From contig NW_014040511.1 of assembly GCF_001186125.1 (NCBI RefSeq), positions 61,550 to 82,306 on the forward strand: 20,757 nucleotides of DNA, given 5' to 3'. Below the pieces are notes generated by a model. That model had not been told where the DNA came from. It did not search any database and saw nothing but the letters and a program-made list of their open reading frames with translations. Below, one piece after another: positions 1 to 8,866 of this stretch. Position 1 is the first letter of the stretch. Every line of letters begins with the position of its first letter. Origin of the DNA: Sphaeroforma arctica JP610. Taxonomy: Eukaryota; Opisthokonta; Ichthyosporea; Ichthyophonida. Both the position numbers and the translations under genes were made by a program.

Positions 1-1640
1 TATACATATATACAAATATACAAAATCCTAAAAGCCTAAATCGGACCGAACTAAAACCCTAAAACAGAAACTCCTATACAATAATTTGATTTGGGAGTCA
101 TGAACAAAAAAACTACCCCCCCCTTTTTTTAAATACCAAAAAAATTCAACCGTGTTATTTTTAAAGTCGATTGTTTTTGTTTTCAGTTTTTGTTATTGTT
201 TTTAAAAATAGGTTCGTAGGGAGTGTACCTTTTTGCTCTAGAATTGACTCCCATACTCCAAAGGCAGTCTCGAGTACTCCGTGTGTATTTATTGTCAAAT
301 GGCCGTTGCATATGAAGAAGCATGTTAACTATGTTATTGTATTTAAAATAGATAATATATATACTATTACACATGATGACGGATGATCAATTGATTTGTG
401 AATTCATAGGTGAGTGACAATTACCCCAGGACCCAGGATCCAGACTCCAGACTCCAGAGTCACGGCCAGGCCATAGGGAGTCAGGGAGTCACCCGGTTTT
501 TAGGGTTTAAAAAACCCGAAAAAAAGTATGTGATACTTCGGTTTGTTCATTTCTTTTTTAATAGTAACAATAAAATTAAAGAAGTAAAAGCGTTCGACGG
601 TTGACCGGATGTGTTTATATTTTTTACAAACATATCTTTTTTCCTGAGGCCGCTTTGCGCTAAAACAGGAAATCTATGGGCTGTGAAAGGCAAAGCAGTA
701 AATCACATTTACATATTGCTCACTTTCTAAAAATAAAAATAAATGTTGCTCGTGCATGGATTCATTTTCGATAAAGTCTCTATATATTCTCTCTCTCTAC
801 GTAGTAGAGTATACAAAATATTAAATCACGGCTAGCGCGCCGCAGAGACCAGAAGCATTTCTCTTAAGAGGGTAACTATTAACTTGTGAATATTTCCGGC
901 TATCCGCACAGGGTGAGCTGAGGGTGAGATACTGAGATTTCTTGATGGCCCTTTTCTCCCTCACTTTCACTCAGCACACACACAAATACGCACCGTTGTT
1001 CAGTCACACACGCTCACACATAAACACACTCAGCCTTTTTTTATAAATCAACTTTTCTTTTCAGCCGTCAATAACGGACCCACAAAAGTATGCTCTATTT
1101 TTTGAAACAAGGTTCCATTTAGGATCCCTCGGCGGCCTTTTGGGGGCCTACAAATAGGGGAAAAGCGTTCCAGACAGATTTCAAGTTCAATAAAAGAGAT
1201 AGGGACTCTACAGCTACGCTTTCGGTGATAAGCAACTCTACGTCTTTTATGTCTCTTGGAGACTCTTGGTCTACACTCTACACACAAAATGTTTATTTGT
1301 TAAAAAAACCAAAAACAAAAACAAAACAAATACTACTCATCTTAGAATAATACATACATGTATTTGTTTTTTTGTATAGAAAAACATTAAAAAAACTATC
1401 TATTCATTTACATTAACTCCAAAAAGAGAAATTCCGGATTTCACATCTGCTCGTATTGTTGAGCGCTGGCAACTGGGGTCCGTAAAAACTAAAATTCAAT
1501 CATCTGGAATTTGTATTCGGGTTCTTCTTCTATTTTAAATTTTTGGTTGTTCCCGTCAATTTTTCTTCTTCAAATTGAGTTCTGCCTAGAGAGAGGAGGG
1601 CCAGTCGCCGCCAGTGACATGTGCCATACAAAGGCTAGAA
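1..1640. other. Intergenic AT-rich DNA, no supported gene
   Basis: This stretch is AT-rich with many A and T runs. It has a short GA/CT-type degenerate repeat around 425-500 (variants of CCAGACTC and GGGAGTCA) and a CA-rich patch around 975-1030. The open frames here are short, mostly lack an ATG and show no recognisable motif. I see no gene, RNA or mobile-element signature. Confidence 0.6.
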
Positions 1641-1980
1641 TTTTTCTGAATTTGGATAGGGAACCTCCCCAAGAGTGAACGAGTACAACTGTCCAAGAAT
1701 TAATCAGGATAAAGGATTAAGGAACCTCCTTATAGAGCTCTGAGAGACTGAGACTCTCTCTAGAGAGAGAGAGACTAGAGAGTGACCAAGAAGTGGACCA
1801 CAAGTCTAAGGGGTATTTTTTTTTGTCTTTGTGAATGATCTCGAAGTGACTCGAACCACTTTTGTTTTGCATATTCTAATTCAACATTTATACATCTCGT
1901 GCTATAGGCGGTGTGATCTCTATCGGCGCTCCAAACATGCCCCACCACCCCGCGGGGATGCACACGTTGGTGATCAAGTA

Positions 1981-2010
1981 TGACGTCTCAAGCTGCAATC
2001 GTATAAATAG
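1981..2010 (+). promoter_or_regulatory. Core promoter of YHYH gene copy A (CRE-like site plus TATA box)
   Basis: TATAAATAG at 2002-2010 lies 93 nt upstream of the ATG at 2095, a good distance for a TATA box with a short 5' leader. TGACGTC at 1981-1987 matches the core of a cAMP-response/bZIP element. The corresponding position upstream of copy B keeps the TATA but not the TGACGTC. The sequences are seen directly; use as a promoter is inferred from position and from conservation between copies. Confidence 0.55.
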
Positions 2011-2094
2011 AATTACTGTTTCTCTCACCTTTTCAGAATACAAACAAGCTCAGTTGAATATCAAGACAATACACTCTTCAGGAAAAACAAAACG

Positions 2095-3120
2095 ATGTTG
2101 ATTTCAACGATAGTTACGGTTTCCTTGCTCAGCGCACTGGCTACCGCTCAGCCACCGCAAGTTGGCGGTGGTGATGGTGGGCCACCTCCGGGTGAGGGTG
2201 GGATGGGTGGGATGGGTGGGGGTGATTCTACATCGGTGAGCTCGACACAGTGTACAACTCCGGATGGTGAAGTTTGTAGTCAAGATGGTAGTAGCAACGA
2301 GTTTTATGGTACCTTTGCATATGATGAAGAGACTGGCCTTCACAGTGGCACTGTTGTTTTCAATCAATGTCCCAACAGTGACCCGAGTGGTCGTGTGGAC
2401 GATGGTTTCGACTACAATATCTCTGCTTCAAGTGACTGTCAGGAAATGACATTCCCCGTTGATGGATACAACACCACAGGTCCATGGGCTGCCCCTTTGA
2501 GAAATCGACTCGGCATCAGCTTGCACGGTGTGAATATCTATGGCCCATTTGAGGCTGGTTTTGTCGAAGGATTCATCTGCAATGGAACATGCGACGGTGG
2601 AGTTGATGTGCCTGCCTGTGACTTGACCCTTGAATTCCAATGTGGCATTGAGAATGTCAATAAGGAATATCTACTAGATCCGTGCGGTGGACATGCCCTG
2701 CCATACCATTATCATGCCGATCTCAGCTGTGAGTACGATCAGAACACATTGGGACATTCCGCTTTGATTGGTGTTGCTTTGGATGGCCGTGGTATATATG
2801 GGCTAAATGAAGACAATGTAGATGGCGAGGCTGTGCAACCGACTGATCTTGACTTCTGCGGTGGTCACTATGGAGCAGTGGAGGAGGATGGCCCTGAGGT
2901 ATACCATTACCATACACAGACCACGGCGCCGTATACAGTGGGCTGTTTCGGCCCAGTCGTGGATGTAGAAGAGTGCAGGGCATTGTACCCAGATAATTGT
3001 GGCGTCGATTATTTGATTCTTGAGACAGAGGCTGGCAGTACATGTTATGACACAGATTGCCCATGTTTCTTCGCTGATGGCACTAACTCTGATTACACGG
3101 TGGAAAACTGCCCAGTCTAA
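2095..3120 (+). CDS. Secreted YHYH-domain protein, copy A (intact)
   Basis: This is an intronless gene of 341 codons, ATG to TAA. Residues 1-18 form a clear signal peptide (short N-region, hydrophobic VTVSLLSALATA, then cleavage before QPP). Next come a Gly/Pro-rich linker (about 20-44) with GGMGG repeats and a cysteine-rich mature domain. The domain carries two copies of the eponymous YHYH motif, one in HALPYHYHADLSC (about 201-213) and one in EVYHYHTQT. Candidate N-glycosylation sites are NIS, NTT and NGT. The many cysteines suggest a disulphide-stabilised extracellular fold. The YHYH family (Pfam YHYH) has no established biochemical role; paired Tyr/His motifs could bind metal, but that is inference. 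The start is fixed by the signal peptide and the TATA box 93 nt upstream. A near-identical second copy lies about 4.8 kb downstream on the same strand. Confidence 0.88.
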   Translation: MLISTIVTVSLLSALATAQPPQVGGGDGGPPPGEGGMGGMGGGDSTSVSSTQCTTPDGEVCSQDGSSNEFYGTFAYDEETGLHSGTVVFNQCPNSDPSGRVDDGFDYNISASSDCQEMTFPVDGYNTTGPWAAPLRNRLGISLHGVNIYGPFEAGFVEGFICNGTCDGGVDVPACDLTLEFQCGIENVNKEYLLDPCGGHALPYHYHADLSCEYDQNTLGHSALIGVALDGRGIYGLNEDNVDGEAVQPTDLDFCGGHYGAVEEDGPEVYHYHTQTTAPYTVGCFGPVVDVEECRALYPDNCGVDYLILETEAGSTCYDTDCPCFFADGTNSDYTVENCPV

Positions 3121-3203
3121 TCTGTCAATTATAAGCAGATACCAGATGTATTGTCACAATACTCACTACGTGAAGAATCGCTTTCGACTTTAATGTGTTT
3201 TCA

Positions 3204-3209
3204 ATTAAA
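3204..3209 (+). terminator. Candidate poly(A) signal of YHYH copy A
   Basis: ATTAAA lies 84 nt after the stop codon in an A-rich context. A canonical AATAAA follows at 3583-3588, in a block that aligns with the AATAAA at 8013-8018 behind copy B. The distal one may therefore be the ancestral signal. Confidence 0.35.
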
Positions 3210-3383
3210 ACACAAACTAAAATAATCTGAATCTGATTGACGTTTTTCTTTAGCATTGTCTGGTAACTCTTTGCCTTGATAATAGGGCATAATATGAACA
3301 TTTCTCATCAATGTTGGAGATTTTTCTCCCCAATGGCACCAATACTGAATACGCAAACACCCCACCTGCCCAATCTAGCTTGT

Positions 3384-3541
3384 TAGCTAGAAATATGAAC
3401 CAGATGAAATGATATTATCACCCACTACGTTGAGTTTCAGCTAGAAATACGAACCAGATAAAATGATATAATCACCCACTTCGTCGAGTTTCAGCTAGAA
3501 ATACGAACCAGATGAAATGTTAATCACCCACTTCGTTGAGT
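3384..3541 (+). repeat. Three tandem copies of a 54-bp unit in the 3' flank
   Basis: Units begin at about 3384, 3438 and 3492. Each contains CAGCTAGAAATACGAACCAG (or a one-base variant) followed by a GAAATGATAT and ATCACCCACTTCGTTGAG segment. The third is a few bases shorter. Behind copy B only one diverged unit is present (about 7917-7975), so the triplication happened in unit A after the segmental duplication. Confidence 0.8.
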
Positions 3542-3544
3542 TAG

Positions 3545-4224
3545 ATAATTTGGATTTCGACCATTCGGTACGTACAGAAAAGAATAAATATCAAATTCCG
3601 AATCCACATTATAGTTGATTTTGGATACAGTGCAATATTGTTTTAAATAGATGTAAAATAAAGTTTAGCTGTGGCAACATAGTGTATACTTGGGAGGGAA
3701 TTTATGATGATATTTGGCACCTTGGCATCATCACATTAGTCTCGTTGTGAACATCGTCTCTAGATACATGAATGATAGAGAAGCTAAAGGGTTCAATCAA
3801 AGAGGATACAAAAGGAAGGCTTTGTAGCTATCAACAGCGAGGCTGCGGGAGATTCTTTCAAAAGACAGCCTCTTCTAAGATTGCTATTCCTACGGCGACA
3901 CACACGTGCGGAAACCCATGGTAATATCTAGAGTTTATATACACTCCAATTTTTATTGTGATGCTAAATTGTTATGTACTAAACACAAAGCAATACTGCG
4001 CATTCTAATGGTCCCTGCTGATTATTATTGTTGTCGAAGCGGGGTATGTTTCCCTGTTCTACATTACGAAGTATCGCGGATGTGTCACTTGCCAGGAAGA
4101 GGACAGAGACTGTCACAGGTAGATGACCTTGAATGTCTTGTAGCGCATGCACGGTCACGGATACCACACCCATGTTGTAAACCGTAAGCTAACGCTGTTT
4201 TCTAATTAACCAACTAACTCGGGC
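3545..4224. other. Duplicated non-coding flank, no gene
   Basis: I see no gene here. The block 3930-4090 (with TTTATATACACT, then an interrupted GCATTCTAATGG and CGGGGT/TCCCTGTTCT) aligns with 8205-8370 in unit B. At about 4088 the match switches to sequence equivalent to about 12606 in unit B, so the deletion junction of unit A lies close to 4090-4225. Open frames in this stretch are short, with no conserved frame between the units. Confidence 0.55.
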
Positions 4225-4895
4225 CTGGGCCGGTGATTGTCGCCTGTGTGCTGTTAGGCGTGGGTCAATACGCAGAGTGTATCATGTACTACAGTCTACA
4301 TACACGATGTTGCGGGCAGTTGCATTATATTGAGATAGTACATTAAGGGACTCGTCATAGTCCTAGGTAAAAACGAGCGCAAATGCCCGTGCATTCAACC
4401 AAAATAAAATAATAAACAAATAAACACCTTGGTATGCCGGTGGGGTGACAGATACAATCTTACCGCTTCTCCAGAGTGTACATACGAAAATGTGACAGTT
4501 TCAATTGGACGGGCATGTACACAAACAGCCACAAATACCTTAGACCAACAAAGGACAAAGCAGGGAAGCGAGACCAACGAAGAACTGAACAGATAAGCGA
4601 ATACCTTCATTTCAGCTTCCCAAAAATGAACTAGAGCTACCGGATTGTGTCTATGATCGCCCGACAGCACACAACTCGCTTACACGGCACTACTATTATC
4701 GGTTACCGTGGCATCGCCCTCAATAGTAACGGGGGGTGACTGCTGTGCACCGTCTGTACTACTCATACTCGTAGGTTCAGCAATGTCCTTCTCTGAGTTT
4801 GTTTGTGCATCTTGTTGCTCGTTGTCTGGGGTGAGAAGGTCTTTTGTGTGGGTGTGTGTTCTGTACTGTGTGGGTGTGTGTTCTGTATCATTAGG
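4225..4895 (-). pseudogene. Truncated remnant of the BAR-like gene (end of exon 1 and start of intron 1)
   Basis: On the minus strand this matches 12645-13310, covering the C-terminal part of exon 1 and the 5' part of intron 1 of the complete gene. The exon 1/intron 1 junction GAAG|GTATTCGCTT is retained at about 4597-4610. In the homologous frame, stretches such as KDL..., EKDIAEP and STDGAQQS can be read, but a TAA at 4682-4680 interrupts it before the exon end. A segment next to it is shortened relative to the intact gene. The N-terminal half of the exon, the start codon and all downstream exons are absent. Homology ends near 4890 at a GTGTGGGTGTGT run. I judge it a dead fragment left by duplication and deletion. 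Confidence 0.75.
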
Positions 4896-4904
4896 CCGTA
4901 GGAG

Positions 4905-5184
4905 TGAACTGTAGTGAGCGCAGGCCTGAGGGCTGAGGCTGTAGGGCGTAGGGTTGGCTGGTCGTAGGGCGTAGGCTGTATTTACTTACTACTATTGTAA
5001 CAGTGACCCTATGAAAAGGCTGTTCTGTCTCTTAAAATATTCACATCATTGCCCTCTTTGAATGATACCAATTTTTATAAGAATAGAAACCCTAATATTG
5101 CCCTTTGGAACTTATATTCCGGATTCGTTTCACATTTGACAACTGCTGACACTGCATACACATATTGCATAAATACTAAATAGT
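4905..5184. other. Degenerate GTAGG-rich and AT-rich spacer, no gene
   Basis: From 4915 to 4985 there are irregular repeats of GTAGGGC, GTAGGCT and CTGAGG-like words, related to the heptamer array at 5413-5735. The rest is AT-rich and without signals I recognise. Confidence 0.5.
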
Positions 5185-5234
5185 GCTGACTGCGAGGCTG
5201 CTGAGTGCTGATTGGCGACTGCTGATTGCTGACT
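5185..5234 (+). repeat. Heptanucleotide array 1 (GCTGAYT family)
   Basis: Consecutive 7-mers run from 5200: GCTGAGT, GCTGATT, GGCGACT, GCTGATT, GCTGACT. A GCTGACT at 5185 is offset by an 8-mer. The period is exactly 7. Confidence 0.7.
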
Positions 5235-5311
5235 ACTAGAGTAGAGTGCAGTCACTGCACTGCGACAGTGCGCAGTGCGCACTCTCGCAGTATAAACTGG
5301 GAAAGTTGAAT

Positions 5312-5353
5312 GTTCAGCGTTCAGCGTTCAGCGTTCAGTGTTCAGTGTTCAGT
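5312..5353 (+). repeat. Heptanucleotide array 2 (GTTCAGY x6)
   Basis: Six exact 7-mers: three GTTCAGC followed by three GTTCAGT. A GTGTTGACTG tail follows. Confidence 0.88.
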
Positions 5354-5412
5354 GTGTTGACTGTCACATGAATATCAAATGAGCCGTAAATACTAAAAAT
5401 ACATATGTAGTT

Positions 5413-5735
5413 CCGTAGAGTGTAGAGTGTAGACTGTAGAGTGTAGAGTGTAGAGTGTAGAGTGTAGACTGTAGACTGTAGACTGTAGACTGTAGACTGT
5501 AGACTGTAGACTGTAGACTGTAGACTGTAGACTGTAGACTGTAGACTGTAGACTGTAGACTGTAGACTGTAGACTGTAGACTGTAGACTGTAGACTGTAG
5601 ACTGTAGACTGTAGACTGTAGACTGTAGACTGTAGACTGTAGACTGTAGACTGTAGACTGTAGACTGTAGACTGTAGAGGCGTAGGCCGTAGGGCGTAGA
5701 GTCGTAGACTGTAGACTGTAGAGTCAGAGTGTAGA
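5413..5735 (+). repeat. Heptanucleotide array 3 (GTAGACT, about 40 units)
   Basis: The array begins with mixed GTAGAGT and GTAGACT units. It becomes about 30 uninterrupted GTAGACT units (about 5460-5677) and ends in variant units such as GTAGGCC, GTAGGGC and GTAGAGTC. It resembles a young satellite with degenerate edges. The unit is not a standard telomere repeat. Confidence 0.92.
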
Positions 5736-5739
5736 GGCG

Positions 5740-6165
5740 TACATAGTTTGTTTACATTTTACTCTAGCATGTATTTAGGAATTTTCGGATTCTCAATTCT
5801 AGGCTCGCCTATTTTATTAACTTTCACAACAAAACATAAGACACGTTTTGTACACGCGCGGAGCCTGGAGGGCGCAGGCCGCAATCTTCTAGATTTTGAT
5901 TTTGATTATTATTTAAAAAAAAAAACATACAGAATACAAAACGGTTCAATAACCATTTTGAATTTGAGATATGTAAATAAAATATTTACACACACATGTG
6001 TTTGTCATGTGCTACACTGAAATTCTGAATATATTTATGTACTACTACCACTCTCTCTCAGAGAGAGAGCCTATAGTACTATACATTTTTTTATTAATAG
6101 CAATATAGAGCTCGGATTATTATCCTGGGAACCTATTTTTAATAACATACAGCTCGGATAATAAT
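5740..6165. other. AT-rich spacer, no supported gene
   Basis: The stretch contains a short CT/GA palindromic patch (CTCTCTCTCAGAGAGAGAG near 6051-6070) and AT-rich sequence. The 90-codon open frame at 5748-6020 has low complexity and no recognisable motif, so I do not call it. Confidence 0.5.
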
Positions 6166-6787
6166 TCTTGGAACCTCCCCACAAGAGTGAACAAGTCCAA
6201 CTGTCCAAGTGATAATGAGGAATCGTTTTTAAACATTATATATATATAGAGAGAGAGTAGAATAGCTTTTTTTCAAGTTCTTTTGTGAATGATTTCGAAC
6301 CTATTTGTTTTATTTTGTTTATTTTTTAAAAACAATAACAAAAGAAAACAGTAACCACTCAGTCACTCACCAATATTCATAAATAAATAAATATGTCGCC
6401 ATTTTCCATTTTTTTTTAGCCTTCTTCTGTATGTAAATAATCACTATTTAGTCGTTCCGACAAGAAATAAATTGAACCAATATTGTTTGTTGTTTGTTTT
6501 GATTTTGTAAAAAAAAACAAAAACAAAAACAAACATAAAAATTAAAAATAAGTTTTGTGAATGATTTCGTATTTATTTAACAAAAATATTTACCTATTTT
6601 GCTTTGCATATCTGTCCAAAGTCCAAAGTCCAACTTCTAAACAGATTCTCGGCTTAACTTCTAAGCGTATAGGCTGTGTGATATCTGTTTCTCTGTCAGG
6701 CGTCGGCGACTCGGCGCTCCGAATATCCCAGTCCCCCCGGTGGATGTATACGTTGATGAGCAATCAAGATGCCTCAAGCTGCAGTAG

Positions 6788-6796
6788 TATAAAGAG
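6788..6796 (+). promoter_or_regulatory. TATA box of YHYH copy B
   Basis: TATAAAGAG lies 89 nt upstream of the ATG at 6877 and aligns with the TATAAATAG of copy A. The preceding CCTCAAGCTGCA matches copy A's GTCTCAAGCTGCA, but the CRE-like TGACGTC is altered to AGATGCC. Copy B may have lost one input. Confidence 0.5.
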
Positions 6797-6876
6797 AACT
6801 GCTGTTTTGCCCACAGGTTCGGAATTCGAACACCCTTTGAAATAACAACAATACATACTACAAAAATTTCAAAAGG

Positions 6877-7911
6877 ATGTTCTTTTCAACGATAGTTACA
6901 GTTTCCTTGCTCAGCGCACTGTCTACCGCTCAGCCACCGCAAGTTGGCGGTGGTGATGGTGGGCCACCTCCGGGTGAGGGTGGTGAAGGTGGGTAGGGTG
7001 GGGGTGATATGGCGGATTCTACATCGGTGAGCTCGACACAGTGTGTAACTCCGGATGGTGAAACTTGCAGTCAAGATGGCAGTAGTAGCGAGTACTATGG
7101 TACTTTGACATATAATGTAGCCACTGGCGTGCACAATGGAACGGTCGTTTTCAATCAGTGTCCCAACAGTGACCCGAGTGGTCGTGTGGACGATGGTTTC
7201 GACTACAATATCTCTGCTTCAAGCGACTGTCAAGAAATGACATTCCCCGTTGATGGATACAACACCACAGGTCCATGGGCTGCCCCCTTGAGAAATCGTC
7301 TTGGCATCAGCTTGTACGGTGTGAATATCTATGGCCCATTTGAGGCTGGTTTTGTCGAAGGGCTCGTCTGCAATGGAACATGCGACGGTGGAGTTGACGT
7401 GCCTGCCTGTGACTTGACCCTTGAATTACAGTGTGGTATTGAGAATGTAGATCAGGAATTTATACTAGATCCGTGCGGTGGACATGCCCTGCCATACCAT
7501 TATCATGCCGATCTCAGCTGTGAGTACGATCAGAACACATTGGGACATTCCGCTTTGATTGGTGTTGCTTTGGATGGCCGTGGTATATATGGGCTAAATG
7601 AAGACAATGTAGATGGCGAGGCTGTGCAACCGACTGATCTTGACTTCTGCGGTGGTCACTATGGAGCAGTGGAGGAGGGTGGCCCTGAGGTGTACCATTA
7701 CCACACACAGACCTCAGTGCCATATACCTTGGGTTGTTTCGGCCCAGTCACAGAATTAGAAGAGTGCAAGGCATTGTACCCAGATAATTGTGGAGTCGAC
7801 TACGTGATCCTTGAAACTGAGAGTGGTTCTTCATGTTATGACACAGATTGCCAATGTTTCTTAGCCGATGGCACCAATACGAAATACACTGCTGTTACCT
7901 GCCCACTCTAA
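6877..7911 (+). pseudogene. YHYH-domain protein, copy B, with in-frame TAG after the signal peptide
   Basis: An ATG at 6877 opens the same signal peptide as copy A (start MFFSTIVTV, then SLLSALSTAQPP) and the Gly/Pro-rich linker. The frame then hits TAG at 6994-6996 and continues open without any indel to the TAA ending at 7911. From the internal ATG at 7009 a 300-codon frame remains, covering the whole cysteine-rich domain and both YHYH motifs but without a signal peptide. Where copy A reads ATGGGT in the linker, this copy reads TAGGGT in otherwise similar sequence. The downstream domain shows no other damage and most differences from copy A are conservative. The stop may thus be recent, read through, or a sequencing error in a G-rich stretch. 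If real and not suppressed, the product would be unsecreted. Confidence 0.72.
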
Positions 7912-8012
7912 CTTGTCAGCTAGAAAGACGAACCAGAGGAAAATCCGAATCCGATATCGTGATACAATCGCCCGCTTCGAATTCCGATTTCGAATATTCG
8001 ACACGTATAAAA

Positions 8013-8018
8013 AATAAA
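8013..8018 (+). terminator. Candidate poly(A) signal of YHYH copy B
   Basis: AATAAA lies about 100 nt after the stop codon, in a block (GATTTCGAATATTCG, then ACACGTAT) that aligns with the block carrying AATAAA at 3583-3588 behind copy A. Confidence 0.45.
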
Positions 8019-8039
8019 ATATAAATTTGAAATGATGTT

Positions 8040-8866
8040 TTTTTATATTTAGTCGATTATGAATACTGGTTTCATGCCTTTGAATCAGTGCAAAGTGGAT
8101 ATTGCTGTCAAAAAACAGCAGAATTCAACAATGACGACTATTCCTGCGAGCTACATATTCTGTTGCGACCACGTACAAAAACTCATTGTAGTATACAGTC
8201 AGATTAACTCGCAGTTTATATACACTAATTTGTTTATTGTGGTTCAATATTGTGATGTACTCCACATTGAGCAATACTGTGGTCATCCAAATGGATCCTG
8301 TTGATTAATTAGCATTGTCGGAACGGGGTCTATTTCCTGTTCTCCATTAGAAGTGTCACGAACAGATGTCACTACAGGTTTAATGGAACGTCGCTTCGCA
8401 ATGCGGGGGGGGGGGGGGGGTTAGATGAAATCAAGTGTCGAGTTTTAAAACTTCGGAGAGTCTCGACTGCTTGGAAACTCAAGCGTGTGAGCCCATCCAG
8501 TGAAACACCTCCGTTAACAATCTGCGGCCCACAAACAAGAAAAAAATTCTGATTGTTGATATTTCGCGGTATATAGGGACGTATGCAGCTCACGGCACAT
8601 AGTCCCATCTAGCACCTTCCACACCTCCAGAACCACCCAACCCACATCAGGAATTACTATTTTGAAGCAGCTCTACTGGAGCTGGCAAGGTTTCCTCTGA
8701 CCACACCTCAATTCCTCGGACGTAGTAAATTCTTCGGAAAAAAAAAAGCACTGGTCATTGTTCGTCAGCCCATCAAAGTTCTTGTACACACCATAACAAT
8801 GGTATGTACCAGATCAGTTGAGTATTGTAAATTATATCACATTGTTGCATCATGACGGTTGCCCCA
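8040..8866. other. Intergenic region between convergent genes, with a G run
   Basis: No gene is supported between YHYH copy B and the stop codon of the minus-strand gene. The part 8205-8370 is the duplicated flank shared with unit A. An uninterrupted run of 16 G lies at 8405-8420. The 78-codon minus-strand frame across the G run (8372-8608) is explained by translation of the C run into prolines and is not called. No clear AATAAA is visible for the minus-strand gene. Confidence 0.5.

Larger units (their letters stand above)
1640..4905. repeat. Segmental duplication, unit A
   Basis: Collinear blocks here match a second unit further right. The 5' flank around 1660-1705 (the shared string GGAACCTCCCC, then AGAGTGAAC and CAACTGTCCAAG) matches 6169-6210. 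The promoter and YHYH gene (about 1910-3120) match 6660-7911. The 3' flank at about 3384-3600 matches 7915-8040. The block 3930-4090 matches 8205-8370, and 4088-4890 matches about 12606-13310. Unit A lacks everything that corresponds to about 8.4-12.6 kb, so exons 2-6 of the multi-exon gene are missing. Boundaries are approximate because they were found by eye. Confidence 0.75.
6166..8370. repeat. Segmental duplication, unit B (left part)
   Basis: This is the partner of unit A, containing the 5' flank (6169-6210), promoter, YHYH copy B and 3' flank. It continues in the same order into the complete multi-exon gene, whose far end (12606-13310) is the partner of the unit A remnant. Unit B therefore represents the fuller arrangement. 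Confidence 0.72.

Noticed and set aside
1048-1287. 79-codon minus-strand Arg-rich frame
   Set aside because: It starts at TTG rather than ATG, has no recognisable motif and no support from the second duplicated unit.
2104-3064. Minus-strand frames opposite YHYH copy A
   Set aside because: They are antisense shadows of a gene with a signal peptide, conserved motifs and promoter.
5413-5735. Possible telomere or CRISPR array
   Set aside because: The 7-bp unit GTAGACT is not a known telomere repeat, and there are no spacers, so it is a simple satellite.
5748-6020. 90-codon plus-strand frame
   Set aside because: It has low complexity with poly-Lys from an A run, no motif and no matching promoter signals.
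8372-8608. 78-codon minus-strand frame with a proline run
   Set aside because: The proline run is the 16-G homopolymer read on the other strand, and no conserved sequence supports the frame.
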